Shown one piece after another: positions 17,315 through 24,651 of a stretch of 33,271 bases of DNA. How positions within the stretch are numbered: the first letter of the stretch is position 1; every line of letters starts with the position of its first letter. The stretch lies in the NCBI GenBank assembly GCA_029287535.1, contig JARFQY010000231.1:1-33271 (forward strand). The letters run 5' to 3'. This DNA is from Filomicrobium sp. (lineage in GTDB: Bacteria; Pseudomonadota; Alphaproteobacteria; Rhizobiales; Hyphomicrobiaceae). Position numbers and translations under genes: made by a program. Below the pieces are notes generated by a model. The model had not been told where the DNA came from. It searched no databases and saw nothing but the letters and a program-made list of their open reading frames with translations.

Positions 17315-18187
17315 TTAGCGCAGCTTAACCGCCGGCGGTCTGGCGTTGCGCGAAAACGGGACCCTTGCCTCCGGAGCCCAGCTGATCTCGACGACAAACT
17401 TGCTGCGCATGGCGCGGGCAAAATCAGCATAACCGTTGGCGGTGATGGTAAACGCTCCGAAACCGCCAATAACGTTGCTTTTATACCATGTCTCAAGGGT
17501 CATACGCTGGCGCAGATCGGGAGGTGTCAGCTGGCCAAGGCCGGCCCCCGGGGCGCGGTAGGCGCCCTGACCGACAAAGCGTGTGCCCTCCACAACGATT
17601 GGCAGGCCGTTAATCACGACGCCAGCCTTGACGATGTTGTCTTTCGCCCTTTTCAGGCCTGCTTCGGATTCGCAATTGTCGATGCCATCACCGGATATGT
17701 CGACGACCGTCTTCAAAGGGTTGAACGGGACGCTGTCGATCACGGTTTCCCTCAGATTTCGCAGCATGCGCGCCATGCAGGTGTATTCGCCGCCGCGGCG
17801 CGGTAACTGCCGGATTTTGGCGGCGGCTTCGACGGCGTCCTGCTTGGAACGGATCGGTGTCCACGGAAGCGCGAAGTATGAATGATCAGCCCACGACACC
17901 AGCTTGATGGCTATGGCGCCACGGGGGCCGCCGAGGATCGTGTTGATGACACCTGGGTCCTCGAGGGCCGCAGCTATCCCATCCATCTGCAGGCGGAAGC
18001 GCCGCTCATTGACCGATTGACTGGTATCGACGGCGAGAATGAGCGCGGTGTCGATGCTGTTGTCGCCATTGTATTGGGCGAAGGCTGGCTGGAGGTGGAG
18101 GGCAATGAGTACCCCGACCGCCAAAAGAGTTCGACGGACTTTTGCGAATTGGCCAGCTGAAACGGGACCGGTGCGTTTGGTGTTCAT
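17315..18187 (-). CDS. DUF1194 (von Willebrand A-like) secreted protein
   Basis: 290 residues. The signal peptide (RRTLLAVGVLIALHLQPAFA) begins soon after ATG 18187. The mature domain is a VWA-like fold with a MIDAS-type motif, LAVDTSQSVNERRF, and the later motif VVDISGDGIDNC, followed by GLPIVVEG. This is the DUF1194 family, of unknown function, common in Alphaproteobacteria. The metal-binding motif suggests protein-protein contact through a divalent cation in the periplasm. Upstream in-frame ATGs at 18232 and 18253 would bury the signal peptide and are rejected. It reads in the same direction as the FIST gene, 188 bases away, so co-transcription is uncertain. I know of no link between DUF1194 and methanol oxidation. 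Confidence 0.85.
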   Translation of the reverse strand: MNTKRTGPVSAGQFAKVRRTLLAVGVLIALHLQPAFAQYNGDNSIDTALILAVDTSQSVNERRFRLQMDGIAAALEDPGVINTILGGPRGAIAIKLVSWADHSYFALPWTPIRSKQDAVEAAAKIRQLPRRGGEYTCMARMLRNLRETVIDSVPFNPLKTVVDISGDGIDNCESEAGLKRAKDNIVKAGVVINGLPIVVEGTRFVGQGAYRAPGAGLGQLTPPDLRQRMTLETWYKSNVIGGFGAFTITANGYADFARAMRSKFVVEISWAPEARVPFSRNARPPAVKLR

Positions 18188-18327
18188 GATTGCCGACGCA
18201 TTCCCCTTTTTTGGGTGATCATGCCGGCCCATGTTGTTGCATGCATGGCGCAAAAGCGAAACGGCGAACCCGCGGGCCCGCCGTCAATATTCCTGGCTGT
18301 GATTGTGCCGGTAAGCCGGCCGTTTTA

Positions 18328-18594
18328 TCAGCGCAGTTTCGCGGCGCGGCGGCGCGTCTTTCTCTTGGAGACGTAGCCTGCCTTGATGAGTGCGTTCACG
18401 CAGCGGCGCGACAGCCTGGAGCCATTGGCGCGCATGCAGCGGCGGACACCGGGGCTGTTGGGAGCATGAGCGCTGCAGTAGGAGAGGTAATCTCCGGTGC
18501 AGGCATTTCTCACGGAGCTGCTGACGGCGGAGGCCTGAGTCGCGCTCGCGGCGATAATAGCGAAGGTCAATACGGATAAAATCTTGGCTTTCAT
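18328..18594 (-). CDS. Small secreted Cys-rich-repeat protein
   Basis: 88 residues. Signal peptide MKAKILSVLTFAIIAASATQ, likely cut near QASA. The mature part holds one cysteine-rich repeat with four Cys: ACTGDYLSYCSAHAP...RRCMRANGSRLSRRCVNALIKAG, then a strongly basic tail (KRKTRRRAAKLR). The spacing resembles the cysteine-rich (GLG1-type) repeat seen in small alphaproteobacterial secreted proteins. Two disulfides are likely in the periplasm. GGGAG eight bases before ATG 18594 supports the start. No function is known. It is transcribed toward the DUF1194 gene region but ends 141 bases after that gene starts, so it is probably independent. Confidence 0.75.
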   Translation of the reverse strand: MKAKILSVLTFAIIAASATQASAVSSSVRNACTGDYLSYCSAHAPNSPGVRRCMRANGSRLSRRCVNALIKAGYVSKRKTRRRAAKLR

Positions 18595-18809
18595 TGTTCC
18601 TGCTCCCGATAAGCTTGAAATTGTTTGGCGTTTCATTCTCGCCGTTTGATGAAGCCACTATGCGGGAGCCGCCGGCGTCCTGCTGTTCCAGGTGTCACAC
18701 GCCGGTCGAATTCTTGAAAAAAGTCCGATTGACCTCTTCCAAGCCTGCCAAACCGGTCGTTCATGGCCCAGTTTGGGATACAGCGGTTAGAGATCGGTTA
18801 AGCATACGG

Positions 18810-18849
18810 GCAAAAGCAAACAAGGCAGCGGAGGAGCCGCTGCCTTGTT
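18810..18849 (-). terminator. Rho-independent terminator of the sulfate assimilation operon
   Basis: On the minus strand a 13-bp stem (AACAAGGCAGCGG with CCGCTGCCTTGTT, arms at 18819-18831 and 18837-18849, 5-base loop) is followed by TTTGCTTTTGC. It lies about 70 bases after the cysH stop. The rest of 18595-18916 (322 bases) holds no gene I can support; it should contain the promoter of the Cys-rich protein gene. Confidence 0.85.
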
Positions 18850-18916
18850 GTCAGAGGCTGCCGGCGCAGGGAGGGCGCCTCCGAGTGAAGCATGACTAAA
18901 TGAGCCGCCTTATCCG

Positions 18917-20053
18917 TCAGGCAACCTCAAGGCGACGTTCGCGGCCATGCAAACCACATTCCTTGCCATCTTCGTTTTCCCACCACCAACGACCGGCGCG
19001 GGGGTCTTCACCAGGGGACACCGCGCGTGTGCAAGGTTCGCAGCCAATGGAGGGATAGCCCTGATCATGCAGCGGGTTCACGGGGATGTCGTTCGCCTTG
19101 ATGTATGCATCGAGCTCGCCGTCCGTCCAATCGGCCAGTGGGCTCGTCTTGATTAACTCGAGGTCTGCATCCCAGACGGCGTGGTCGACGTCGGCGCGTT
19201 CGGCGGATTGTTCGCGGCGTAGGCCGGTAATCCAGGCAGCCGCCCCCTTGAGGGAACGATTGAGAGGCAGCACCTTACGGATCATGCAGCAGGCCTTGCG
19301 GGAATTCACGGAGGTGCGAAAGCCAAATTCGCCGTCGTGTGCAATGAGCTCCTCTAAATCCATGGGATCGGGTGTCACGACGCGAATCTTGATGCCGTAG
19401 TGTTTTTCGGTCCTTTCCAGAGTTTCCAGGGTCTCCGGGAAATGCCGCAGCGTGTCGAGCGTGAAGACATCCACGTCGATGCCAGCGCTTACGATCGCGT
19501 GCAGAACGGCTTGGTCTTCCTTGCCCAAACTGGTGGAAAAGGTGATGCGGCCCTCAACTGAATCGGCAATCTCGCGAACCCGCTGGGTGAGATCGCGGGT
19601 CTTGGCGATTTTTTCGGAGAGTGCCGCAGCGCGCTGTTCGCCCTTGATACGTTGAGTGGCCAAGCGGCGCTGCATCAATGGATTGCGAACAGCCTTTTGA
19701 TAGGCGCCCTTGTAATGCGCCAACGAACTCTGCCAGTGGAAGAGGGCTTCCGCGTTCACCACGTTGGCGGTGTCGAAGCCGGCGCGCAGCAGGTGGAGGG
19801 CCTGATCGGGGATGACATGGCCAGTGGCGCGCACCTCACCGCGAAAGCCATGGTCGCTGCGGAGTAGGTGAGCGATACTGAAACCGCGACCGTCGTTGAA
19901 CTTGGCAAAGGGGATGGCGATTGCCTTGCCGTGCAGGACGGCCTCCACGACAGCGGCGGTGCGCTCATCGCGGTTTGCCGTCACGGCAAGTTCAGTGACC
20001 CCGGGAGACGTCTGCGATAGTGCAGCGGTTTTCAGGTCAACGCGATGTTCCAT
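18917..20053 (-). CDS. cysH: DUF934-CysH fusion: assimilatory adenylyl-sulfate (APS) reductase
   Basis: 378 residues. Residues 1-125 are a DUF934 domain (IPFAKFNDGRGFSIAHLLR, then GEVRATGHVIPDQALHLLRAGFD). Residues 140-378 are a CysH reductase with the nucleotide loop FSTSLGKED, VFTLDTLRHFPET and catalytic C366 in KECGLHG. The pairs C255-C256 and C338/C341 (GCEPC) are the [4Fe-4S] ligands, so the substrate is more likely APS than PAPS. ATG 20053 has a perfect AAGGAGG six bases upstream and overlaps the end of the sulfite reductase gene by 17 bases. DUF934 and CysH are usually separate neighbouring genes; here they form one continuous frame. It is the last gene of the sulfate operon and reduces activated sulfate to sulfite in the cytoplasm. 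Confidence 0.92.
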   Translation of the reverse strand: MEHRVDLKTAALSQTSPGVTELAVTANRDERTAAVVEAVLHGKAIAIPFAKFNDGRGFSIAHLLRSDHGFRGEVRATGHVIPDQALHLLRAGFDTANVVNAEALFHWQSSLAHYKGAYQKAVRNPLMQRRLATQRIKGEQRAAALSEKIAKTRDLTQRVREIADSVEGRITFSTSLGKEDQAVLHAIVSAGIDVDVFTLDTLRHFPETLETLERTEKHYGIKIRVVTPDPMDLEELIAHDGEFGFRTSVNSRKACCMIRKVLPLNRSLKGAAAWITGLRREQSAERADVDHAVWDADLELIKTSPLADWTDGELDAYIKANDIPVNPLHDQGYPSIGCEPCTRAVSPGEDPRAGRWWWENEDGKECGLHGRERRLEVA

Positions 20054-21695
20054 AAAGGGCCTCCTTGAAGGGATCGGCTCCGACGCGGGCATACGTGGCG
20101 AGGAAGCCCTCCTCGTCGCGGCGCTGGGCCAGGTAGGTGTCGACAATCTTCTCGATTGCATCGGGTACTTCCTCGGCGGGGAAACTCGGGCCGACGATGT
20201 CGCCGATCGCGGCATCGTCTCCCGGTGAGCCGCCGAGGGTGATCTGATAGTGCTCGGTGCCCTTCTTATCGACACCCAGAATGCCGATGTGACCAGAATG
20301 ATGGTGGCCGCAGGCGTTGATGCATCCGGAGATGTTGAGCCGCAGTTCGCCGATCGCCTCAGCCTTTTCCGGCTCTGCGAAGCGCTCGGTGATGTCCTGT
20401 GCAATGGGCAGAGAACGGGCATTCGCTAAGTTGCAGTAATCGAGGCCGGGGCAGGCGATGATGTCAGTGATAAGGCCCGTATTGCCCGCAACCAGCCCTG
20501 TGGCCTTTAGATCCTCATAGAGGTCGGCGAGGTCGGCGCGCGCGACATTCGGCAGGATCAGGTTTTGCGTGTAGGTCACGCGAACTTCGCCGCCGCTGTA
20601 ACGATCGGCGGCGTCGGCGACCCGTTCCATCTCCTCGGCGGTGGCGTCTCCGGGCGGGCGGCCTGGCTCCTTGAATGCGATCGAGACGATGGCGTAGTCG
20701 GGGTTCTTATGCGGAAGTACGTTGTGGCGGACCCAGCGATCAAAGCCGCTATCTTGCGCGCGGGCCTTTGAGAATGCGGCATGGCCGACAGGCATTGGCT
20801 GCAATTGAGGAGGCGCAAAGTGTGCGCGGATACGTGCGGCCTCATCGGCTGGGAGGTCGATCTCCTCGCCCCTGATGCGCTCCCATTCTTCCTCAACCTG
20901 GGTCCGGTAAGCGTCGATGCCTATGGCGTTGACCAGGATCTTGATGCGCGCCTTGTAGATGTTGTCGCGCCGGCCGTGCAGGTTATAGATGCGCAGCATC
21001 GCTTCCAAATAGGAAAGCAGCTGGTCGGGCGGAAGGAAGTCTTTGATTTCCTGAGCGACGTAAGGCGTGCGGCCCTGCCCGCCGCCAACGTAGATGCGGA
21101 AGCCGAATGTGCCGTTGGGTCCGCCGACGATGCGAATGCCGATATCGTGGAAGGCGATGGCGGCGCGATCCTCCAGGGCCCCGGTGATGGCGATCTTGAA
21201 CTTGCGCGGTAGGAACGTGAATTCAGGGTGGTTGGTCGACCACTGTCGCAGAATCTCGGCCCAAATCCGCGGGTCCTCGATTTCGTCAGCGGCAGCGCCT
21301 GCGAACGGGTCGGCCGTGACGTTACGAATGCAGTTTCCGCTCGTCTGAATGGCGTGCATGTCGACTTCGGCGAGTGCTTCGAGAATATCGGGTACGTCGA
21401 CCAGCTTGACCCAGTTGAATTGGATGTTCTGGCGCGTTGTCCAATGTCCGAAGCCCTTGTCCCAGCGGCGCGCGATCATACCGAGCTGGCGAAGCTGGCG
21501 AGTGGATAACACGCCGTAGGGGATGGCGACCCGCAGCATGTAAGCGTGAAGCTGGAGGTAGAGGCCATTCATCAGCCGCAACGGCTTGAATTCATCCTCG
21601 GTCAGTTGTCCTGCAAGACGGCGCTCGACCTGGCCACGGAATTCACGGTTCCGGTCGCTAAGGAAGTCACGGTCGAATTCATCATAGCGGTACAT
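20037..21695 (-). CDS. cysI: Sulfite reductase hemoprotein (nitrite/sulfite reductase family)
   Basis: 552 residues, full length for the siroheme/[4Fe-4S] family. Two ferredoxin-like half domains alternate with siroheme-binding parts: HAIQTSGNCIRNVTADPFAG and FLPRKFKIAITG in the first half, ACPGLDYCNLANA (C-x5-C) and NISGCINACGHHHSGHIG (C-x3-C) in the second. These Cys bind the cluster bridged to siroheme. It sits between DUF2849 and the DUF934-CysH fusion, so it reduces sulfite to sulfide rather than nitrite. The ferredoxin encoded at the head of the operon is a likely electron donor, since no CysJ flavoprotein is present. Its ATG shares one base with the DUF2849 stop (TAATG). Confidence 0.93.
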   Translation of the reverse strand: MYRYDEFDRDFLSDRNREFRGQVERRLAGQLTEDEFKPLRLMNGLYLQLHAYMLRVAIPYGVLSTRQLRQLGMIARRWDKGFGHWTTRQNIQFNWVKLVDVPDILEALAEVDMHAIQTSGNCIRNVTADPFAGAAADEIEDPRIWAEILRQWSTNHPEFTFLPRKFKIAITGALEDRAAIAFHDIGIRIVGGPNGTFGFRIYVGGGQGRTPYVAQEIKDFLPPDQLLSYLEAMLRIYNLHGRRDNIYKARIKILVNAIGIDAYRTQVEEEWERIRGEEIDLPADEAARIRAHFAPPQLQPMPVGHAAFSKARAQDSGFDRWVRHNVLPHKNPDYAIVSIAFKEPGRPPGDATAEEMERVADAADRYSGGEVRVTYTQNLILPNVARADLADLYEDLKATGLVAGNTGLITDIIACPGLDYCNLANARSLPIAQDITERFAEPEKAEAIGELRLNISGCINACGHHHSGHIGILGVDKKGTEHYQITLGGSPGDDAAIGDIVGPSFPAEEVPDAIEKIVDTYLAQRRDEEGFLATYARVGADPFKEALYGTSR

Positions 21696-21982
21696 TAGCG
21701 GGCCTCGGTGACGGCGGTTATGGTGGGGCGATGCGCGGCACGAATCCGTTCGCGAACCGACTTGGGCTCAGGGATGCCCTTGTCCAAATCAACGGCCATT
21801 GGGTAGGGACCGACGATAATATGATCGGCGGCCGCCTGTCCGGCGATGGCATTCAGTTTCTCCAATCCGGCCTCGTCTTCGGCGACACGGGCGGCGGTAA
21901 GGTCGGTCAGCCAGTTGTCGTTTTCGGACAAGTAGACAACGATGCCGTCGACAAGCCGGTTGGCGGTGATGACGCTAGGCAT
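21695..21982 (-). CDS. DUF2849 protein of the sulfite reductase operon
   Basis: 95 residues: MPSVITANRLVDGIVVYLSEN, a small conserved middle (AARVAEDEAG) and VVGPYPMAVD-like positions near IIVGPYPMAVDLDKG. DUF2849 proteins occur almost only next to alphaproteobacterial cysI-like genes, and their function is unknown. ATG 21982 begins the conserved region and overlaps the SUMT stop by eight bases; the frame continues upstream inside the SUMT gene but those residues are not conserved. A small cytoplasmic accessory or assembly factor for sulfite reductase is a reasonable guess. Confidence 0.87.
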   Translation of the reverse strand: MPSVITANRLVDGIVVYLSENDNWLTDLTAARVAEDEAGLEKLNAIAGQAAADHIIVGPYPMAVDLDKGIPEPKSVRERIRAAHRPTITAVTEAR

Positions 21983-22823
21983 AGGCAAGCTCCCGATCGC
22001 GGGCCGAAGCCCGATCGATTGTGGTTTCAACAATGTCGAGTGGACCGTGCACGGGCAAACCGGCTACGCGGCCGACGAGCAATACTGCGGGGCTCTCAAG
22101 GGCGAGTGTCTCAGGTCTCTTTGCAAGGTCAGCAACGGTGGCACGGACGCGCCGCTCATTGTGTCGGGAAGCGTTTTCGATGGCCAAGACCGGGGTCAGA
22201 CCAGGCCAGCCCGCCTGTAACAATTCCTGGCCAAGTGCGCCCGCTGTCTTCACCGTCATGTAGACGGCAAGTGTGTGCTGGCCGTCGTTGAGTGCTTCCA
22301 GGTCGATATGGGTAAAGTCCGGAAGACCATGGCCGGGGCCGGCACCGGAAAGAAATGTGACGGTGCGAGAAAAATCTCGGTGGGTGAGCGCCACTTGTGT
22401 CGAGGCAGAGGCCGCCACCGCGGCGGTGATGCCAGGGATCACTTCCACTTCGATGCCGGCGGAGCGAAGTGCTGCAATTTCTTCGCCGCCGCGGCCAAAG
22501 ACCATTGGATCGCCGCCTTTGAGCCGGACGATCGTCGTCGCCTTCGTTGCTTGATCCTGGATGAGCTTGTGGATGTCGGCCTGCTTCCAGCTTGGGCGGC
22601 CGCCGCGCTTGCCGACGTGGATCAAGCGTGCCTCGGGGCGGGCGTGCTCGAGGATCGCGCGATCGACAAGCTCATCGTACAAAATGACGTCCGCGTTCCC
22701 GAGTGCGCGCACAGCCTTCAGGGTCAGCAGTTCCGGATCGCCTGGGCCGGCTCCCACGAGCAAGACACGCGCCCGTTGAGGCGGCAATGTCTTTGAAGGG
22801 TTGCGTTCTTGGACGGTGCGCAT
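21975..22823 (-). CDS. cobA: Uroporphyrinogen-III C-methyltransferase (SUMT), siroheme synthesis
   Basis: 282 residues. Hallmarks: VLLVGAGPGDPELLTLKA (SAM site P-loop), DVILYDELV, RLKGGDPMVFGRGGEE, VIPGITAAVAAS and the C-terminal LAIENASRHNERRV. It methylates uroporphyrinogen III to precorrin-2, the first step to siroheme, the cofactor of the sulfite reductase encoded just downstream. The CysG N-terminal dehydrogenase/chelatase domain is absent, so a separate Met8-like enzyme must exist elsewhere. ATG 22823 starts four bases after the ferredoxin stop; an upstream frame to 22922 lies inside the ferredoxin gene and is not conserved. cysG is an alternative symbol for the methyltransferase part. 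Confidence 0.92.
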   Translation of the reverse strand: MRTVQERNPSKTLPPQRARVLLVGAGPGDPELLTLKAVRALGNADVILYDELVDRAILEHARPEARLIHVGKRGGRPSWKQADIHKLIQDQATKATTIVRLKGGDPMVFGRGGEEIAALRSAGIEVEVIPGITAAVAASASTQVALTHRDFSRTVTFLSGAGPGHGLPDFTHIDLEALNDGQHTLAVYMTVKTAGALGQELLQAGWPGLTPVLAIENASRHNERRVRATVADLAKRPETLALESPAVLLVGRVAGLPVHGPLDIVETTIDRASARDRELAYA

Positions 22824-22827
22824 CGGT

Positions 22828-23208
22828 TTAGCTTGCGACCTCCAGTGTCGGAGCAGGACGCTCAATCCGGAGTAGAGCGCCGTTTGCGAGGCTATCAGCC
22901 TCGAGCTTGACGACCAGGCCATCGATTGCCGTGTCGGTCAGCAGCTGGCAGGACAGGCGCGAGTTGTCATCGGCTCCGTGGATCTCGTCGAGCTTGTCCA
23001 TCTCGTCATCACGCGGTGGGACAAGCTGTTCCAACCATTCATCGGAGACGCGGATATGGCAGGTCGCACAGGCGCAGGCGCCGCCGCACTCGGCCTTTAT
23101 CGGCAAGCCGTAATCGCGGATGACCTCCATGACGCGGTAGCCTTCGGGAGCCTCGAGCGTGTGGCGGCTCCCGTCGGGAAGCTCCACGTGAATGTGAATC
23201 GTCTTCAT
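22828..23208 (-). CDS. [2Fe-2S] ferredoxin (ISC/adrenodoxin type), likely donor to sulfite reductase
   Basis: 126 residues. Cluster ligands are C41, C47, C50 (C-x5-C-x2-C in AECGGACACATC) and C87 (RLSCQL). The pattern and acidic helix (RDDEMDKLDE) fit ISC-type vertebrate-like ferredoxins. It opens the sulfate operon, so it probably delivers electrons to the siroheme sulfite reductase; that role is inferred. ATG 23208 is chosen because the conserved beta-strand starts there; a GTG at 23232 with weak context would add eight residues. The C-terminus after residue 100 extends somewhat beyond typical ferredoxins (LEADSLANGALLRIERP). Confidence 0.88.
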   Translation of the reverse strand: MKTIHIHVELPDGSRHTLEAPEGYRVMEVIRDYGLPIKAECGGACACATCHIRVSDEWLEQLVPPRDDEMDKLDEIHGADDNSRLSCQLLTDTAIDGLVVKLEADSLANGALLRIERPAPTLEVAS

Positions 23209-23255
23209 TGTGCTAATCATCTCCGGGAGCACGGCTTATTGCGCCGCGTCAATGA

Positions 23256-23353
23256 TTCCCTAAGAGATTAAATAGCGAAAATCTTTGCTCTATTCCAGGC
23301 TTCGAGACTCGATAAGAGGAAAAATGTTCCTTAAGTAACTGAAAAGAGAATTT
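23256..23353 (-). promoter_or_regulatory. AT-rich promoter region with two degenerate 27-base direct repeats
   Basis: The region upstream of the ferredoxin gene is AT-rich compared with its surroundings. Two copies at 23256-23282 and 23327-23353 (start to start 71 bases) share 18 of 27 positions, each starting TTCC(C/T)TAAG. The second overlaps TGTTCCTTAAGTAACT, which matches the palindrome at 5639-5654 in 13 of 16 bases. They are candidate binding sites for an activator of the sulfate operon. The gap 23209-23452 holds no gene. Confidence 0.4.
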
Positions 23354-23452
23354 TTGTTTTAACCCATGGTCGGCGCAATGGTTCCTTGCCGCATCGGGGA
23401 GCAACGGTGGAATGCGGTTCTCTTGGATGCCTCTGGGGCGTTAAGGAGGTGT

Positions 23453-23638
23453 CTACAACGCAAGTCGAATGAGGGCGGCGATCAGGCTTAGAAATGCCAC
23501 GCTTGCCGCCCAGATCGCGACAAACCACGCAAGCCTTTGCAGGAAGGGCCGTTGGTTTCTGGCGTGATCCGCCCCGCTAACGTTATGGGATGCGCGTGGT
23601 TCGTCGGCGGCAGGCGTGGCGGGACGTCTGGAGGGCAT
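23453..23638 (-). CDS. DUF2474 small membrane protein of the bd oxidase operon (CydX-like position)
   Basis: 61 residues. A polar N-terminus is followed by QRLAWFVAIWAASVAFLSLIAALIRLAL, one membrane helix of the DUF2474 family, which is encoded directly after cydB in CioAB-type operons. Its ATG shares one base with the cydB stop (TAATG). By position it may act like CydX, a small subunit that stabilises the bd oxidase, but homology to CydX is not evident. It is the last gene of the operon. Confidence 0.8.
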   Translation of the reverse strand: MPSRRPATPAADEPRASHNVSGADHARNQRPFLQRLAWFVAIWAASVAFLSLIAALIRLAL

Positions 23639-24642
23639 TAGTGATAGCCCTCGCCTTCACGGATCTTTCCGCGAAACACCCAGTAGGAGTAGGCCGTGTA
23701 GGCCAGGATCAACGGGAGAAGTACCAAGGCTCCGACAAGCAAGAACAGCAAGCTCGAATCCGGGCCAGCGGCCTGCCAGATCGTGATCGAGTGCGGCACC
23801 ATGTAGGGATAGAATCCGATTCCAAGCCCAATGAAGCACAATACAAAGAGCGCCAGTGCCGAAAGGAAGGGCTGCAGTTCGCGGCGCATTTCCAGGCCTT
23901 TGAAGAGGCTGTAGGCGGTGGCGACCACTAATAACGGCACGGGCGCGGCGTAGAGTATCGCCGGGAAGGCGAACCAACGCTGCATATAGACGGCATTGAG
24001 GAACGGTGTCCAAAAGCTCACGATGCCGATCATGACGATCAGGCCAATGCCGGCCGTCCAAGCCCACGCATAGGCTTGTTCTTGTATCTCGCCTTCGGTT
24101 TTCGCAATCAGCCATGTGGCTCCGAGTAAGGTGTAGCCGATGACCACGGCGATGCCGGTCGTGATTGAAAACGGAGTCAGCCAGTCCCACCAGCCGCCCG
24201 CATACGCCCGGTCAGCGACATCGATCCCTTGCACCAGGGCGCCAAGGGCGATGCCCTGCGCAAAAGCGGCAACGAAAGAGCCAATGGTGAAGGACCAGTC
24301 CCAAACGACCTTGGAGGTGTTCGCTTTCCAACGGAACTCAAAGGCGACACCGCGAAAAATGAGACCGAGAAGCATGGCGATGATCGGGGCATACAGGGCC
24401 GGCATGATAACAGCGTAGGCCAGCGGGAAGACCGCGAATAACCCGCCGCCGCCGAGGACCAACCAGGTTTCGTTGCCATCCCAGATCGGCGCGACGGTAT
24501 TCATCGCCACGTCGCGCTGGCTTGTGTTCTTGAGGAACGGGAACAGGATGCCGATGCCGAGGTCGAATCCGTCGAGGATAATATAGGCGAGCACGGCAAA
24601 GGCGATGAGGATGGCCCAGATGAATGCTAGGTCGAGTTCCAT
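23638..24642 (-). CDS. cydB: Cytochrome bd-type quinol oxidase subunit II
   Basis: 334 residues, eight to nine membrane helices. Family-typical start MELDLAFIWAILIAFAVLAYIILDGFDLGIGIL, then WDGNETWLVLGGGGLFAVFPLAYA, and RAYAGGWWDWLTPFSITTGIAVV. It pairs with subunit I to reduce oxygen to water with quinol in the cytoplasmic membrane, without pumping protons. It begins nine bases after the cydA stop. The sequence is of the CioB (cyanide-insensitive oxidase) branch as I recall, which fits the DUF2474 gene following it. No cydDC assembly genes are in the window. Confidence 0.93.
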   Translation of the reverse strand: MELDLAFIWAILIAFAVLAYIILDGFDLGIGILFPFLKNTSQRDVAMNTVAPIWDGNETWLVLGGGGLFAVFPLAYAVIMPALYAPIIAMLLGLIFRGVAFEFRWKANTSKVVWDWSFTIGSFVAAFAQGIALGALVQGIDVADRAYAGGWWDWLTPFSITTGIAVVIGYTLLGATWLIAKTEGEIQEQAYAWAWTAGIGLIVMIGIVSFWTPFLNAVYMQRWFAFPAILYAAPVPLLVVATAYSLFKGLEMRRELQPFLSALALFVLCFIGLGIGFYPYMVPHSITIWQAAGPDSSLLFLLVGALVLLPLILAYTAYSYWVFRGKIREGEGYH

Positions 24643-24651
24643 GAAAGCCTC

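Noticed and set aside
16344-17318. 324-residue plus-strand frame opposite the FIST gene
   Set aside because: The minus strand carries unmistakable FIST motifs with a good ribosome binding site; the plus frame shows no family feature.
20054-20422. N-terminal extension of the DUF934-CysH frame to 20422
   Set aside because: These residues lie inside the sulfite reductase gene, are Ser/Arg/Pro-rich without conservation, and a perfect ribosome binding site precedes ATG 20053.
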